From: Margaritispora aquatica
Taxonomy: Eukaryota; Ascomycota; Leotiomycetes; Helotiales; Discinellaceae
Length of the DNA: 64,000 nucleotides
Reading direction: 5' to 3'
Assembly: GCA_007644065.1 (NCBI GenBank)
Contig: VJWN01000021.1
Coordinates: 448,271-512,270, forward strand
Position 1 is the first letter of the stretch, and each line of letters starts with the position of its first letter. Position numbers and translations under genes: made by a program. Shown here one piece after another: positions 23,954 through 37,086 of this stretch. The notes beneath the pieces were generated by a model. The model was not told the DNA's origin, ran no database searches, and worked only from the letters and a program-made list of their open reading frames with translations.

Positions 23954-24916
23954 ATGTCTGCGCGAGGTGGTCGCGCTCCTTCAGGACCATGGAATCGACT
24001 GAAGCCTGTCAATATTGATCCACTTGATGCCATAGGTCTGCCTTCCAAGGGCGATAATAGGTACAGTCATGTTTCTTCGTGTCTCGAACCTTTGTTTACT
24101 TCCTAACATTGCGAGTACAGGCTGCTAGATCCGCGAACACAAGAGCGGTATTATGCAAAGATCGTGGAAAGATACATGAGCTTTTGCTCTGATGCAGGTC
24201 GAGGAGAAGAACTTCTGCGAAGGCTTGCAAGGCTCGATATCTCCCAGTCGCGACAACCAGAGATACCACAACGACATGCTTCCCTCTTCGATGGCCCAGC
24301 CGATTTAAGCTTCAACAATTCTGGGAAGAAGGATGTCTCTACGCTCATGATGTCCATGAGGAAGTTGCGCGAGGGAATTGTCGCTTTAAATCGCATCGAT
24401 GATTTCTCAATTCAAGCTTACATCTTCTGTATTCGCCTGTCAATTTTGATGAAGCAATGGGAAGCATACAAACCAGCATTGCTGTTTCTACTCAATAGGA
24501 TGCATAAAACAAAGCCTCTCTCCAGTATCGAACTACAAGAGTTCGTGGGCTACCAGATACTCGACCTCGCATGCCGAGAGAAGAATTTAACAGCAGCACA
24601 TTCCGTGAGGATGACGTATGGCTTGAAGGACACGAAAATCGATGCCATTCTTCGCTCGGTGACTTACGACAACTACTTCCTCTTCTGGAAAGTCAGGAAA
24701 AGTGTGGACGGTCATAGAGCAAAGCTCATGGAGTATATGGATCACGACATGAGGACTTGCGCTTTGAAATGTCTAGGACGAGCCTACCTCAATATCGACT
24801 TGCCAGCACTAGAAAAATATACATCGAGTTCTTGGTCCTCTCTGGTTAGTGAACATAGTGTGGGCTGGGAACTGGATGGAACCAAAGTCACCATCAGACG
24901 ACCTAAGGGGCGATGA
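23954..24916 (+). CDS. CSN8/PSD8/eIF3K-type (PCI-related) protein
   Basis: Two exons, 23954-24060 and 24121-24916, joined across a 60 bp intron (GTACAG donor, GAGTACAG acceptor), give 300 residues. The start is the ATG of MSARGGRAPSGPW. The body is helical, with blocks LSILMKQWEAYKPALLFLL, ELQEFVGYQILDLACREKN and YDNYFLFWKVRKS. These resemble the helical-repeat and winged-helix domain shared by COP9 signalosome subunit 8, the proteasome lid Rpn12 and eIF3k. The family match is from pattern memory. The protein is too diverged to assign to one complex, and the end VGWELDGTKVTIRRPKGR fits a winged-helix tail. Likely a subunit of a multi-protein complex, location unknown. Confidence 0.7.
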
Positions 24917-26277
24917 GGTCTACTCCAAAATAAGGAAGTCATCCATATAGTCAGAGATCAAACTCTACTGTCTCCCCTCGACAACTTGGACACAACAGAT
25001 TACGAATACATAACTATGCAGCAGTGTCATTAATCTGTATCATAATCCTCGTGTTTAGGCTGTCTAGACTATTCTACAAATCCACGAAAGCCCCTCGATC
25101 AAACGAGAACCCACCAGGCCATTACCTAGCGCCCTCGAAAGCTGAACGGAAGGTCGGCCGATTTCCCGGCTTCTCTTACGCCTGAGCCATTATCTGGTCA
25201 AATCCCCAGTTTAGGTACTAGAGGTTTGCAACGTGTTCAGAGCCAAGCTCATTACGATGCAAAAAGGGAAAGAGGTAGTTTTCAGAACTATTAATCCACT
25301 AGACCAGAGACGACGTTTGCACAATAGTGCATTGAGACCGCCATTGTTCACAGATTCTACTACTTGAGAACTATTGATAACCCCACCCGACCCCCCTCAC
25401 GACGTGGACCACTACTAGTCACTTGAACAGCTTCCTCCATCAACATTGTCGGAGATCATGATCCTTCTATCACACCAGATCAACTAACATGGCAACATTG
25501 GATGTCTCCACATATCAAGAAAATGCAACCCCAGTTTTATATACACCGTTGAACTTAACAAAGTTCATGATTCTTTCATGTTGCTGTTCATCGTCACAAT
25601 TTACTTCGAACTACTTGGGTGGGAAATTCCAAAGTGGGCTTTAGTTCAGGACTCTCCAAGTTGGTCGATAGAAATTTTTGAGCCAATCTTCCTTAGCCGA
25701 AGTATTTTTTCGTTCTATGACACGGGCTCTTCAGGACTATGAGATCTTGTATCCGCGAAATCCGGTATACTCTCATCCACCGCATCTCTCTAGCATTTGG
25801 GCTATCAGTCAATTCTAGTGCTCCGTCGGAATATCAAGTTCGACAGTTCATTCACTTAGGATGTTTCTGGTATGATCGCATGCTAGACGTACAACGCACA
25901 ATACTGGTAATCCCAGAAGCTGGAAAGTGAGTGAGGTTTCTGGGCGTGGTAATTTCACTTGTTTTCTCTTCCATCTATGGTTTCTGGATATCCACCATCT
26001 GGACAAAGTAGCAATAGCTAAATCTACACGAATAAGAAGATTCAATAGGTTTACCGTTTGGCACACATTACCTTTTCGAATTCTTTGATGCTTATTATCT
26101 CTTTCAAATTGAAATTTGATGTTTCAAGCTAGCTTATAGCTTGGAAGAGGAAGCCTATTGAGCAAAAGTGTGCTATGTCCATGTAAGCGAGCAATCACAC
26201 TACTTACAGCTTTCCTTTCCTAGCATAAAGTGTATACCACACCACACCATCACCTCTCCTCACCACTCCATCTCATC
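24917..26277. other. intergenic, no supported gene
   Basis: No recognisable gene. Short open frames around 25739-26066 overlap on both strands and match nothing known. Confidence 0.5.
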
Positions 26278-26808
26278 TCATCCTCTCGTCCATCTCTTCA
26301 AATTCTCCTTCATCTCCCTCCACCACGACAAACCGCCACCCCGCAACCCAGTCCCACTTCCACTCCTACTCCACCTCCACTTCCTCCCATCCGTTGGCCT
26401 TCTCCTCACAATCCCCCTCGACTCTGCACACTCCCCGGTCAGCTGTGCCAAATCATACACGAGCTCCTCGTCCCGCGGTCCGATTCCAATGATGAAACGC
26501 GTCGTTTCTGCGTCTGTCTTTCGTGGCGTGGCGCACGCGCGTGAAAAGCTCCAACTTGGGAAGGCGTCGACTTGCGATTGTTGCGCGGGTGTCCAATTCG
26601 CGGCTTGCTGGGTGTCGAGGCGGCGAGGTGGTGGGAGGCCGGTTTTTGGGCCGGTTTTAGTTTTGGTTGAGGAGGGGACCAGCGGGGAGTAGGGAAGAGG
26701 CCGCCCCTGTGTCCGATTGCGTGTGGGTTCCCGGAGGGTAGTGAGGAGGATTGTTTTAGTCTTCGTTGTACTTGTGGTTGTTGTGGTGCTGGTCATGGTA
26801 GTCCTCAT
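26278..26808 (-). CDS. hypothetical Thr-rich basic protein (uncertain)
   Basis: A GC-rich minus-strand frame of 176 residues, starting at the ATG of MRTTMTSTTTTTSTTKT. It begins with a Thr-rich run. The middle segment looks protein-like (FSRACATPRKTDAETTRFIIGIGPRDEELVYD, given here only as an impression of mixed charged and hydrophobic residues) and it ends basic. An adjoining Ser/Thr-rich frame at 26813-27091, with its own ATG, might be a first exon, but I found no convincing splice pair. The opposite strand also has a long frame (26168-26692), which weakens the case. Function unknown. Confidence 0.35.
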   Translation of the reverse strand: MRTTMTSTTTTTSTTKTKTILLTTLREPTRNRTQGRPLPYSPLVPSSTKTKTGPKTGLPPPRRLDTQQAANWTPAQQSQVDAFPSWSFSRACATPRKTDAETTRFIIGIGPRDEELVYDLAQLTGECAESRGIVRRRPTDGRKWRWSRSGSGTGLRGGGLSWWREMKENLKRWTRG

Positions 26809-29800
26809 TGTGCTAGAGTCGACGGATGGGAAACACTGTGCTTCTGAACCGTGATGCAAATATGGCTGTGGTCGCGATTGTGGTTGTGGGTGTAGTGGAT
26901 GGTGGATGTGGTGATGTTGGTCGTCCTAGGTGTGCTCTCTGTGAGGTGAGCATCGGGCGGGTGTCTGTGGATGAGACTGTCCGGGAGGATGAGGTGGACG
27001 ACCTGAAGAGCGTCGCGTATTCTGTCATGAAGGTGCGCCTGTGGTTGTGTGGTTGTGCCTCAAACGGAGATGGAGATGCGAAGCAAAACATCAGGAGAAA
27101 GAAGCGAGAGGTGCAGAACAGAGATTAAGAGGGAGAGGAGAAAGGACACTTCTACTATCTATTCATTCTTACATCATATCCTATCCGACACTTAATAGAA
27201 AGTCCCTACGACTAGATTGTTTCTGAGATCATAGCTTGTAGTTTGTCCAGTTCTAACAGTCGCTACTTCCTTTCGCTTGACGAAATAGGGGATAGCAGGC
27301 CTGTGGATCTATCTGGATACGCTCTGGAACGTTCGCGATGAAGAGCTCGGAGTAGGTTGCCCTATGGGATCTTTGGGATACGTGAGGGAAATGGCGGAGG
27401 CTAAAGGGACCTAACCGATGACTTGGGACGTCGTCTTCGGATGGGGCTGCGTTGGAGAGAACCTCTGCGGGGCAGCAAGGCTGGGTCATGTGATGTTATT
27501 CACACGTGCGCTCACATGCCTTTGGCTCACGGGACTTTGGAAAGCTTGAACACGATAATTTGAGATCGTGCATATTTACAACTCATCACTCACAACTCTG
27601 TGGATATCCAATCAGCCTGCATTGCATCTAATTGAAAGAGAAGAGCCCAACGAACACATGTTATCACGTGGCACAACTTTGCCTGCGGCTTCATCTGGGT
27701 GCCCGCCAACAAACAACCATCTGAGACCGACCGGCTACCTCGGCGAACTTTCAAAATAAGAACACTTAATCTTACACGATGGGGCGGTTTCTTCTTTTTT
27801 GAAATCCCACAGACACAAGCATGCGAGGTGCAGGATGCACCGCACCGCATCCGATTCATCACATTCTCGCCACCTGTTTGTGTCGCACTGGAGTTGTGAA
27901 ATCATGGTGGAGGCGGAAAGGTGGAGAGAAAACCAGACAGAATGAGAAAAAGATGGAGGGAAAAAGCAAGGCGAATGTCTCGGAGCTGTTGCTGCTTCGG
28001 GAAGACGCGCCGAATGGATTCATCATGGGGATTCCGATATTGGGAAGGTGGTGTGATGGGACTGTCTTTGCTGCAGATTGGGGGTTCGCTCAGGCATCAA
28101 ATGGTTTGATGGGCAGGAAAGATCTCCCATTGTTTTTCCCACAGGCAGGATAGCATGAGCTGAGGAACGTACGAGAAGAAAGTGATATCGACGGAGGAAG
28201 AACCCGTTATGATTGACGTGGGTATCTTCCTCATGGATGAAGGAATGGGAAGAAGATAATCATGCGGAGCAGCTCCTACAGGTTTCACGCTCCCGTGTTG
28301 CTGTTGTCTGTCTCGTTCATCCATACAATTACTTACCCGAACAGCTGATCATGAAGTCACAACCCAAAGTCGGTAGACAAGAATGTGTATGCATAGAACT
28401 TCTGTCTGCTCTCCCTTCGTTCATTTGGGGCTTGTTTCTGATGATCTCTCCACTTCTCCAGCCAGCTGCTGCGCCCGAGATCCTTTTCTTGCTTCTGTCG
28501 GAGAAGTCGCTGTGGTCTTGGTAGCACACGGCAATTATTTTGGGATTCATGATCGATCGCTCGCATCAAGCAGCAGACACGCGGGAAGTCAAAGATACAC
28601 AAGCTGCATATGTAAGACAGTGGTCTCTGAGACCGTTTATTTTATTTTATGATCGGCAGACGCCTGACGTCGTACGGAACAGCTTTCGTTAGTGGTGCTC
28701 TTTGGGAGACATGGAGGAAGAAAAAGAAAGCTGGGAAAGGGACGGCAGTGAAAGTGCTTCGACCTCGTGCATGCAGCTTATCGATTATCGATAGCAAAGC
28801 CGTCACTATCACCCCGCTACTCAAGCCATGCACCAGTAATACTCCTAGCTTTGTCGTGACTCCACTTAAGATGATGCATCAGCTTTGTTCTCTTCCTTCT
28901 CCAAAGAAAAAGAAGTCCAAACTCAGGCATAAAGCATCTCAAACCGAGTATGCAGCCGGGCTTACTTGCCTCTCGTCCCAGCAAGCTCCTTTGAACACCT
29001 CATGTATCACAAGTCACGGATCGACCACGATACTGGGATGTTCTCACTGCTTGGCACAGACTCTTGGTCACGAAAGTGTGCTATTTCAAACCAATCATGA
29101 GCGAGACCGGAAACCTTGATGTAGGAACACCAAGAATACTTTCTTGCTAATGCATACGCTTTGGCCGCAGGTGTTGAGTAGTTTTACATTACTTACCAAA
29201 ACCCATGCCAGCGAGCTAAAGAACCGCTTATGCCTCCTCGTCCCATCCTCCTGCATTCCGGTGAGGTGGAATCACATTTTCCGTACACAGGGTCGGCTGT
29301 CATGACTTGCCTACCCTGCGCTCAGACTGCTGATGTGTGGTGATGGTTTTGCCAGAAGGGGATGTGTTTGCATCAAGGGTGACGCCGAGTGTTCCGCTCG
29401 GGCAAGCCTCCTCCGCCGCACATTGGCGATGGGGTGTCATATGCACTCCTTGGCTGCCGTGTTTGACGGCGGCAATGCAGCGGAGAGTCAAGTAGGTTTG
29501 TGACGTGGAGAATGTGATTGAGATTAGGTTTGGGGGCCGGAAAGCTTTGCGTGTTTCGATGGTACGAGTAGCGATTGTAATGATTGGCTGACGATGTGAT
29601 ATGTGACGGACTTGGACTTTGGTCTTGGACCTTCTTGTCGGAACATTTGGATTCTGGTGAAGTGACTGTGCTCACAATCACCCCAAAGTGAGACGTCGGG
29701 GAAAGGGAAGACTTCACATGGTGATCCACTATTCTGGAATTGAAGCTTTCTCAACGAAGAGTCCCTGACCATCGGATGTTAACTTTTGCACCAGCAAAAG

Positions 29801-32800
29801 TCCACGCGCTCAAATGACCAAGTTTGACTTCCCAGCATGCCGATCGTACCGTGATCTCACATGTACGGCTACCGGTCGTTTCAAAAGTTAGGATGAGGCA
29901 GTTCCATGGCAGGTAAGATGGGAAAGTTTAAGAAGTCAAGACGAAAAATATGCGCCAGTCGAGTGGCTGCATACTCCAAGCATTCGTAATGAAATGGTAA
30001 GCGTTCGAGACTCTCGTCGAAAAAATAAGTCTCAAGTTTATCTGTGGCTTTAAACTTAAATTGTGCGTGCGGCGTGGGAGGTGGTGCGATGGTAAAACTA
30101 TTATTCTCGCTAAAAGTAGTAGTGTCGATGCTGTTCACAGCTTGATGCGTTGTGGTAGGGCTGATTCCACGGGATTGTAGGAATGGGGATGCGTAATTAT
30201 TGAATCCCTCAAGATTAATCTGACATAGGAACACGCCTATACAATATTGCTTGTCTATTCTAGTTAGATAGAGGGTTAAGGTGACCCCATCTCGATACGG
30301 AAGTTCGCTCTCTTGGCTTTGACGTCGTGTCAAGCGATGAAGCATAGCATACCACGATTTCGATTGCGAAGTGCAACAAAAAAAGCGGATGACAAGCACT
30401 TCAGACAGAAATTTCGGTGGTGTGAGATACGATCTGCAACAAAGCCGAAGTTTCCGCCAGGAGAGGCATCAAGAGTGGTCAAGTTGTGTTTTTGGTCACC
30501 AAGTTAGCTAGCCACCATAGTGCTAAATCGTCCCAGTTAGTATGACGGTACAAAGACCTCCGCAGTCTCGCACAAATACTATGGGCTCTGATTGGTTATA
30601 TCCATATTTTAGTACATTCTTCGACCATGGGAGCTCCACTTCGCTTGTGCTAGAGAGCCCCTGAAATGCGATCCACTGCTTAAGCGAGCATATGTGAACA
30701 CTTCAAATGAAGTTTCTTATGCCAAAACAGTTGTTCACTGGCATGATAATCGAGCCTACGTATCTGGTATTATCGACTCTAGAATTGTATTTGAAACCCC
30801 GCCTGAGATCTATCATCTATTCTAGCTGATAATGACAAGTGTCACTCGAGCGAAAACGTACTTCAGTGCTAGAGATGTGTCGACAAACCTGATGACTTAA
30901 TAATATCTTAATCTAATACTACTTCTTTTTGACAGTGATGCTCTGAAGGAATTAGCGGCCTGTAGTTGATAACAACGGAGAGAAGGAAAACAAATCACCA
31001 CCTCGCCATCTCTTCCGGCGTTCCCCCCTTAATGAACTTTCGTTAAGCGAAGCGCCATAACAACGATATGATAGATCAATCTAAGGTATGGGAATTTGGA
31101 AAGGCAGATTACGATACCTACGAGAAATGTAGAACCACGTGTGTACCAACCTTCCAACGGCGCATCGATCAGCTGGCCACCATGAAATGATGAGGGTGCC
31201 GATGTCACTTGGTGCCTCGACTTCCGCTGGCAACTTCCATCTCCAATACCACTACTGAAAATGACAACGGCATGAAGTCAGACTTCCCGGAAGGCGCGCC
31301 GACTTGCTCACTCGATCAAGTTCGCCAGATCACGCATCATCTACCGAGACTTATCAGATATGGGAGAAGGCGGAGACAGGCAGAGAGAAGAGGAGACGTA
31401 CTCGGCCTCCTCAGGCTTCCACCCAGGCATCTCCCTCCCACTTGATCCCATAGGCAGACCAGCTGCCGTTATCAAGACGAAGGCGTGGAAGGCATGTTAT
31501 TAGCAAGACAACATAAAGGACGCAAAGCTAGAAGCATCATTGCTACTCGCTAGCGAGCCATCTCTGCCTGCAGCCCGCTGCACTCGCCTGACTTGTATAT
31601 CTCCCCATCTGTCTAGCTACTCGCCCGGCTAGGTAGGGTAGGTAGGTCGACCTCAGTTACTACCGGTACATTCAGTACTCAACCACTCACAAAATCCGCG
31701 CACTTCCATTCCCTGCCTTACCAGTGGATACATGCGGGACCATACCACACAGTCCAATATGCAAAACAAAACCAATCTCCGATCTGCCTTCCAGCCAGCC
31801 TGGAATCAAGGCCAATCATTTCCCTCCCCCCACCCGGCGAATCAAACGCAATTACAAGACAAGACACACCAGCAGCATCAACATCAGCATCCATCCATCC
31901 CCCAGCTTCGCCTTTCCCCATTTAGCGTACTGCAGCCTACTTTCTGTGCGCCCACAGGACGCCCCGAATCGTCAAACGTCTTGCTGCTAGCCAATGCTTG
32001 GTAGTGTGCTGCATCTAGAATGCAGATGCTACCCTCCTGGTCGAAACCGTGAGACAAATCAAAGTACCTAGGGAGGGCAGGAATCAAAACAGGCGGGAGG
32101 AACCAGCTACGACATGAATCTCACTACATAGAATACCGGTCTAGAGTAGTAGTGCACCCTCATCATCATAACTCAGTTACCCAATCAGCACTCACCCATC
32201 TGCTGTGTCTCTCGTGAAACCAAGACAACCGAATCTATACGACCATCTTAGTTGACACCAATATTTCAGCACGCAGTATCCGACCAGCTAGCGCATTCTT
32301 TCTTTTCCTTTCCTGCCTTCCCTCCCTTGCCGTATCCAACACAACGCCCGCACGCACAGGTCGCACGCAGACACCATGTGCGCCGCCCACACTTTGCGCT
32401 AACGCACGTCAGATGCATATCCATCGCTCATTGGACAGAGGCATCGTGATTGCGCAAGCTGCTACCAGTTGACGGGCGTCACTGTTCCACCCACTCACTC
32501 ACTGACTCTTTTCTTTTTTCGCCCGCGTCGACTGCTGCACTTGACCAGAACAGGGCGAACGGAGGCGGCGAATCAGATGCGCTTATGGAGAGGAGGGAGG
32601 TGACTGGTTGCTGGGAGCAGCGGTGTGCTGGTGTGGTATTTCCCGGCTGGTCTTAGACTTGATTTTGACTGACTTGTCTTGTCTTTTGGCTAGATGGGGC
32701 GTGGAGAAGAATGGAAGTGGGATGATTGGTGAGTGAGTATGAGTGCGTGAGTGAGCTCATTTTGTTTGGATAGCACTTTTCACTGGGAAGGATAGTGGAA

Positions 32801-34069
32801 GAGGGTGTGCTGGTGCTCTAGGCTTGAGATTACCATATGCTGACCGAGATGAGATGCGGAAACAGAACACAATCTGGGTGAATTGCGATTTTGAATTGTG
32901 AGGAAGCGGGCATCTCACCCGGCCGGTGAGTTCCCTGGATAAATTGGATGACATTCGATGTGTTGCAGCATCAAATTTGGACATGACCAGGTCGCGAATG
33001 CACATCCTATGTGTTTCAAATTTCAATATTCTCATAATGGCGCTCTCACATGCACAGAAAACATAAAACAAGATTAAAGCTGTGGCTTGAGTGTGGTGGG
33101 TAGATGTGAATCTGATGATTTATTTGGTATCTTGTTGGTTCTCTGAATTTGATCTCATATCCTCGTCATTTGCTTTCCATCCCGTCTCATATTCCTTTAG
33201 TAGAATGTACATACATCATTTGCCTCTTTTTGCCCGCTTTCCCATATTTTCTTAACCATCCCCATTCTCCCCGTAGACTGTTGTTGTTAAGTCCACTAAC
33301 GTATATGTAATGTCCAACATGTTGGATGATTCAATTAGACCTTGCCCATCCATCTAACTCGAAAAACATTCTGCCATAAACAGGCGACGAGGTAAAAACA
33401 ACAAGACTTGACTCCATGCAAACCGCGTTCTCTTCGCGTTGCAAAATGCTTTGATTTCCCGACCTCCATCCCGTTTCCCAAGAGCAAGCCTGCTCAATAC
33501 CCTCCCGCCCTTTAGAAAACGCCATCGAATCTCCCAACCCAAAACTAGATAACATTAAATGTAAAATATATGATCGTTTCGTAACAGGTCTTTAACACGC
33601 ATCATCGCTTGACAAAAAAAATATCAAACTTCCAAACACGCAACGCGCCTGTGCTGACGAACTAGCTAACTGAAGTGAAGAGGTAATAAAGTGTGTACAG
33701 AGTTGTATAACGACATGGTTTGTTTGTTGAATATGTAGAAACGAATCTCCAAGAATGGCTTTTGGGTCGCTTTTCGGTGGTTGACTTTTGATGCCGAGGT
33801 CTCTGATCCTTAGCGTGTAGTGTGTATGTGTGTGAAGATTGAAGTGATCCATTCGGATGTCCTTGGGTTCTATCTTGCCTGCCACGAGACGGTGTCTCAG
33901 TGGGATGAACAAACCAAAGGGGAAACATCCATGGATGAGAACTTGGTATCCAAACGGTATGTTGAAGATGGAATCCAGTGTTCTGTGGTACCACTGGAAG
34001 GCCGAGGTTGAGTAAAGACATACTCGTGACCAGTCACGCTTTACCTTAGAAGAACGGTGTCATCTTCCG
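26809..34069. other. 7 kb gene-poor region
   Basis: I find no gene I can support. Many overlapping open frames on both strands are short, compositionally mixed and match nothing known. The longest is 29881-30399 (minus, first real ATG at 30345), which is unrecognised. The stretch may carry non-coding transcripts, long untranslated leaders or lineage-specific genes that cannot be recognised by eye. Confidence 0.4.
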
Positions 34070-35537
34070 TTAATATACCCATTCAGCGTGATACTGGGTG
34101 GGATATGAGGGATGAGCATGTCCATACACAACAGGGTGATGCTGAACATTATGAACTACTTCATATTGTTGCTCATATGGGTTCCAGTACTGGGAATAAG
34201 GGCTTGTCTTGACAGGAGTGCCCCACGGGTTTCCTTGGTATTCCTGTGCTGGAAGAACGTATGACTGTGGGTGGAACGGAGCTGGGAGAGCTTGTCGTTG
34301 CTGCACGATTGGTGGTGAAATATTGACGGCGGGGATGGGCTCAAACACCTCTTTTGGCAATTCCTCAGTAGACTCGTAGCCAGAATCTGAGCCAGAGTCG
34401 GAATCACTGTCAGACAGGGTGGAGCAGGATCCGGTCAAAGAGCCCTCATCGGACGAGACGGAACCATCATCAGAGAGAGAAGTGCAAGAGGCATCGGTGG
34501 CATAGACGCGAGGGGAGGTTGGTGGTGTGTAGACTTGAGGAGCAGAGAAGGAAGAACACTCAATGATCCGGCTTTTCAGCTCGCTCACGGTAATCCTCTG
34601 GGTTGGGTCGCGCTCAAAGATCATACCCAAAATGTCATTCAGCTCATCGGACAAAGGCAGGATGGTCTTCAAGAAGTCACGGTTCCTGGTAAATGCCCGG
34701 TACGTAGAGTCCTCGACGGAAGCTGCTTTCCATGGATTGCGGCCGCAAGCGAGGTTCACCAGAATGACGCCCAGAGACCAGACATCGTTAGGAGCGCAAC
34801 GGTAAGAAACGTTCCTTGATGATTGATCCAAACATTCTAAAGAAGAAATCTTGGTTAGTAATGAAAGGGGGAAGATGTAGTAAACAAGGAATCCTACCTG
34901 GGCTCATGTAGAAGGTCGATCCGCATCCGTGGTCCTCTGACACTGGATCTGTGGTCGCGAGTCCAAAATCGGCAAGCAGGACGCTATCACCGCCATTTGA
35001 CACCAGGATGTTTTCGGGCTTCAAGTCCCTGTGGTATATCCCAAGACGGTGGCAGTGCTCCACGGCATCCAAAATTTGGAGAAAGGCTCTCTGGACTTCG
35101 GCATCATTGCCTACGTACCTACCCCTCTCGGTGATATTGGAAAAGAGGTCTCCCTCGGGACAATATTCCAAAACAACGTAAGTGCAATCTTCATCATCCT
35201 GAACCTTCAACATAGAAACTATGTTAGGATGGGCAGATGCATAGTAGTGAAGCTGAATCTCCCTGGATTGGAACTCCCGCTGCCGTTTGTCCAAGGGCTC
35301 TCCATTGGCATTGGTTTTGCTCAAAGCTTTCACCGCATACCAAGTTTGAGTGAGGTGGTCGATTGCCGAATAGACAACCCCATATGCGCCAGTTCCCAAG
35401 ATACCCTTCAACTGCAGAGACCGTCCCAAGTAGATACCTATCCTTGATTCAGGTGTTGGGGGACACCTCGACTGGACGTAGGATTGTGGTGGTGGTGAAG
35501 ATGGTGGTGTTGGTAACGATCTTGGAACATTCTGCAT
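34070..35537 (-). CDS. serine/threonine protein kinase, Ran1/Sks1/Vhs1-like
   Basis: Protein kinase resembling the fungal Ran1/Pat1 group, whose yeast members Sks1 and Vhs1 act in nutrient signalling and whose fission-yeast member restrains meiosis. Two exons, 35537-34898 and 34836-34070, joined across a 62 bp intron, give 468 residues. The start is the ATG of MQNVPRSLPTPP; the open frame extends to 35810 but that part reads like leader. Kinase landmarks are complete: LGTGAYGVVYSAID (Gly loop), YAVKALSK (Lys), HRDLKPEN (catalytic loop), ADFGLA (metal-binding) and an APE-equivalent region interrupted by the intron. Ser/Asp repeats (SDSDSDSGSDSGYES) and a Pro/Gln/Tyr-rich tail follow and are probably disordered. 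Long gene-poor flanks on both sides would fit complex regulation, but that is inference. Confidence 0.88.
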
Positions 35538-36307
35538 GGCAAAAAGAAAATCGAACGTATTACTCCTGTGGACGGGGAAGTTTCTCCTGTGGTCTCTGGA
35601 CAGAACTGAAAGAAATCCTGTGGAAATGGTTCTGAGGCCTAATGTTCCAACGGTTCGTGAGAGCGTAGAAGGAGTGTTGCGGTGCAAGAGTGTCGATGGT
35701 AGACAAGCGAAGAATAGTGATGAAGGCGAAGTTAGAGACTGTATTGAGAAAGCGGTAGGAAGTGAGTGGTGTAGATGTAAATACGTAGGTGAGGTGGTGA
35801 TGGCAAGCACTTAATGCAGAGTTGGGAATTGAAGTGGGTATAGTAAAGTAGGTAAATAATTGGCGGTGACCCACTCACCCACTCACCCTTTCAGTGGGAA
35901 AAGACCAGGGTAAAAGTAGAAAACGAGGCTTATCAGGAAGAATACCTAGTTGCTAGCGATCCCTAGTCGTCGAAGCCTTAGACGAAGGAGCTACACGAGC
36001 AGGGCCAGCACGGACTACTGTCGCTGGGCCGTTCACAACTCCACCAAAAGCCAAATCGAGTGAACTATTGGTGTCGAACTGATGAAGTGGCGCTTGTCTT
36101 GAGTGGGTTAAAGACTAGGCTAGGAGGAGGTGGCCCGTAAGAATCACTCCCAAGACTCAGAATGGTGTTTAGCCACTCAGACACGAAGCGACTCATCGAA
36201 ATGTAGATTTTAGTTACGCAATGGTTCGAAAGGGGAACTAGTTTTGACGGTCACTACAGTGCCAGCTGCAAAAATAGCTACAAGGATTTAGCTGGAACGG
36301 CGAGATA

Positions 36308-36329
36308 TGTGTGTGTGTGTGTGTGTGTG
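36308..36329. repeat. (TG)11 microsatellite
   Basis: Uninterrupted TG dinucleotide run of 22 bp in intergenic DNA. Confidence 0.95.
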
Positions 36330-37075
36330 GGCACCATCGGGGTTTGTTGTGTCTGTGCAAAGCAGGGCTGGCGAGGCGTCCGTACCGGACTTTTCGTAGA
36401 ATTATGAGGCCAGCAGCTGGCCAACGCGGCATAATCCCTTCAAATCTGTTGCTGGAGGCCTGTAAAATGCCCTTCATGGTGCTAAACAAATGCTAGATGA
36501 CTGCTAGATGACTGCTGAACCGCTGACTGTTGGATGACTGGTGCCTATCGAACACTTCTTTCACACATGCGAGATGGGAAATCTGTTGTCGATTGTGTGA
36601 CGCTTCCACTCGGAGACGTCGTGAATCCACACTCCTTCTGCTGCCTCTGTGGTGTGTTTTTTTCTGGTGGTTGCATAGGGAAAATATGGAGAGCCATATC
36701 GCCATCCTGACTGGATTTTGGTTCTGCAGAGGTCATGGCTGGATGCGTTTTGCTGTGGCGCCCAGTAGGATTTGCATGGAATTTTAGCTGGCATGGCCCT
36801 ATCATTTGCACAGTCGACAAGACTGGTGACTGGTCAGGCTGGTGGTTGCATGAATCTCTCAGGCTTCCCAGCCAAAAAGTATCGACATCTGAGACTGTGC
36901 TGCGACCGGCCACCATGAGACCAAGTGACGATACTGCTGACTTCCTTCAGCACTTGCCGCACATCCTGCCTCGTGGCTCCCAGCGATCAATGCAACGAAA
37001 AAAAGGTTGTTTGTATGTCAATATCGATGCTAATTGGTTCAGTGGGACTCATCATCCAACGGGCGCCAGATGATG

Positions 37076-37086
37076 CCCCCCCCCCC
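37076..37086. repeat. homopolymer of 11 C
   Basis: Run of C in intergenic DNA; length may be unreliable in an assembly. Confidence 0.9.

Noticed and set aside
26168..26692. 174-codon plus-strand frame opposite the Thr-rich hypothetical gene
   Set aside because: His/Pro/Ser composition follows from GC-rich low-complexity sequence; the minus-strand reading looks slightly more protein-like, though neither is certain.
29881..30399. 172-codon minus-strand frame
   Set aside because: Starts with GTG; the first real ATG is at 30345 and no family is recognisable.
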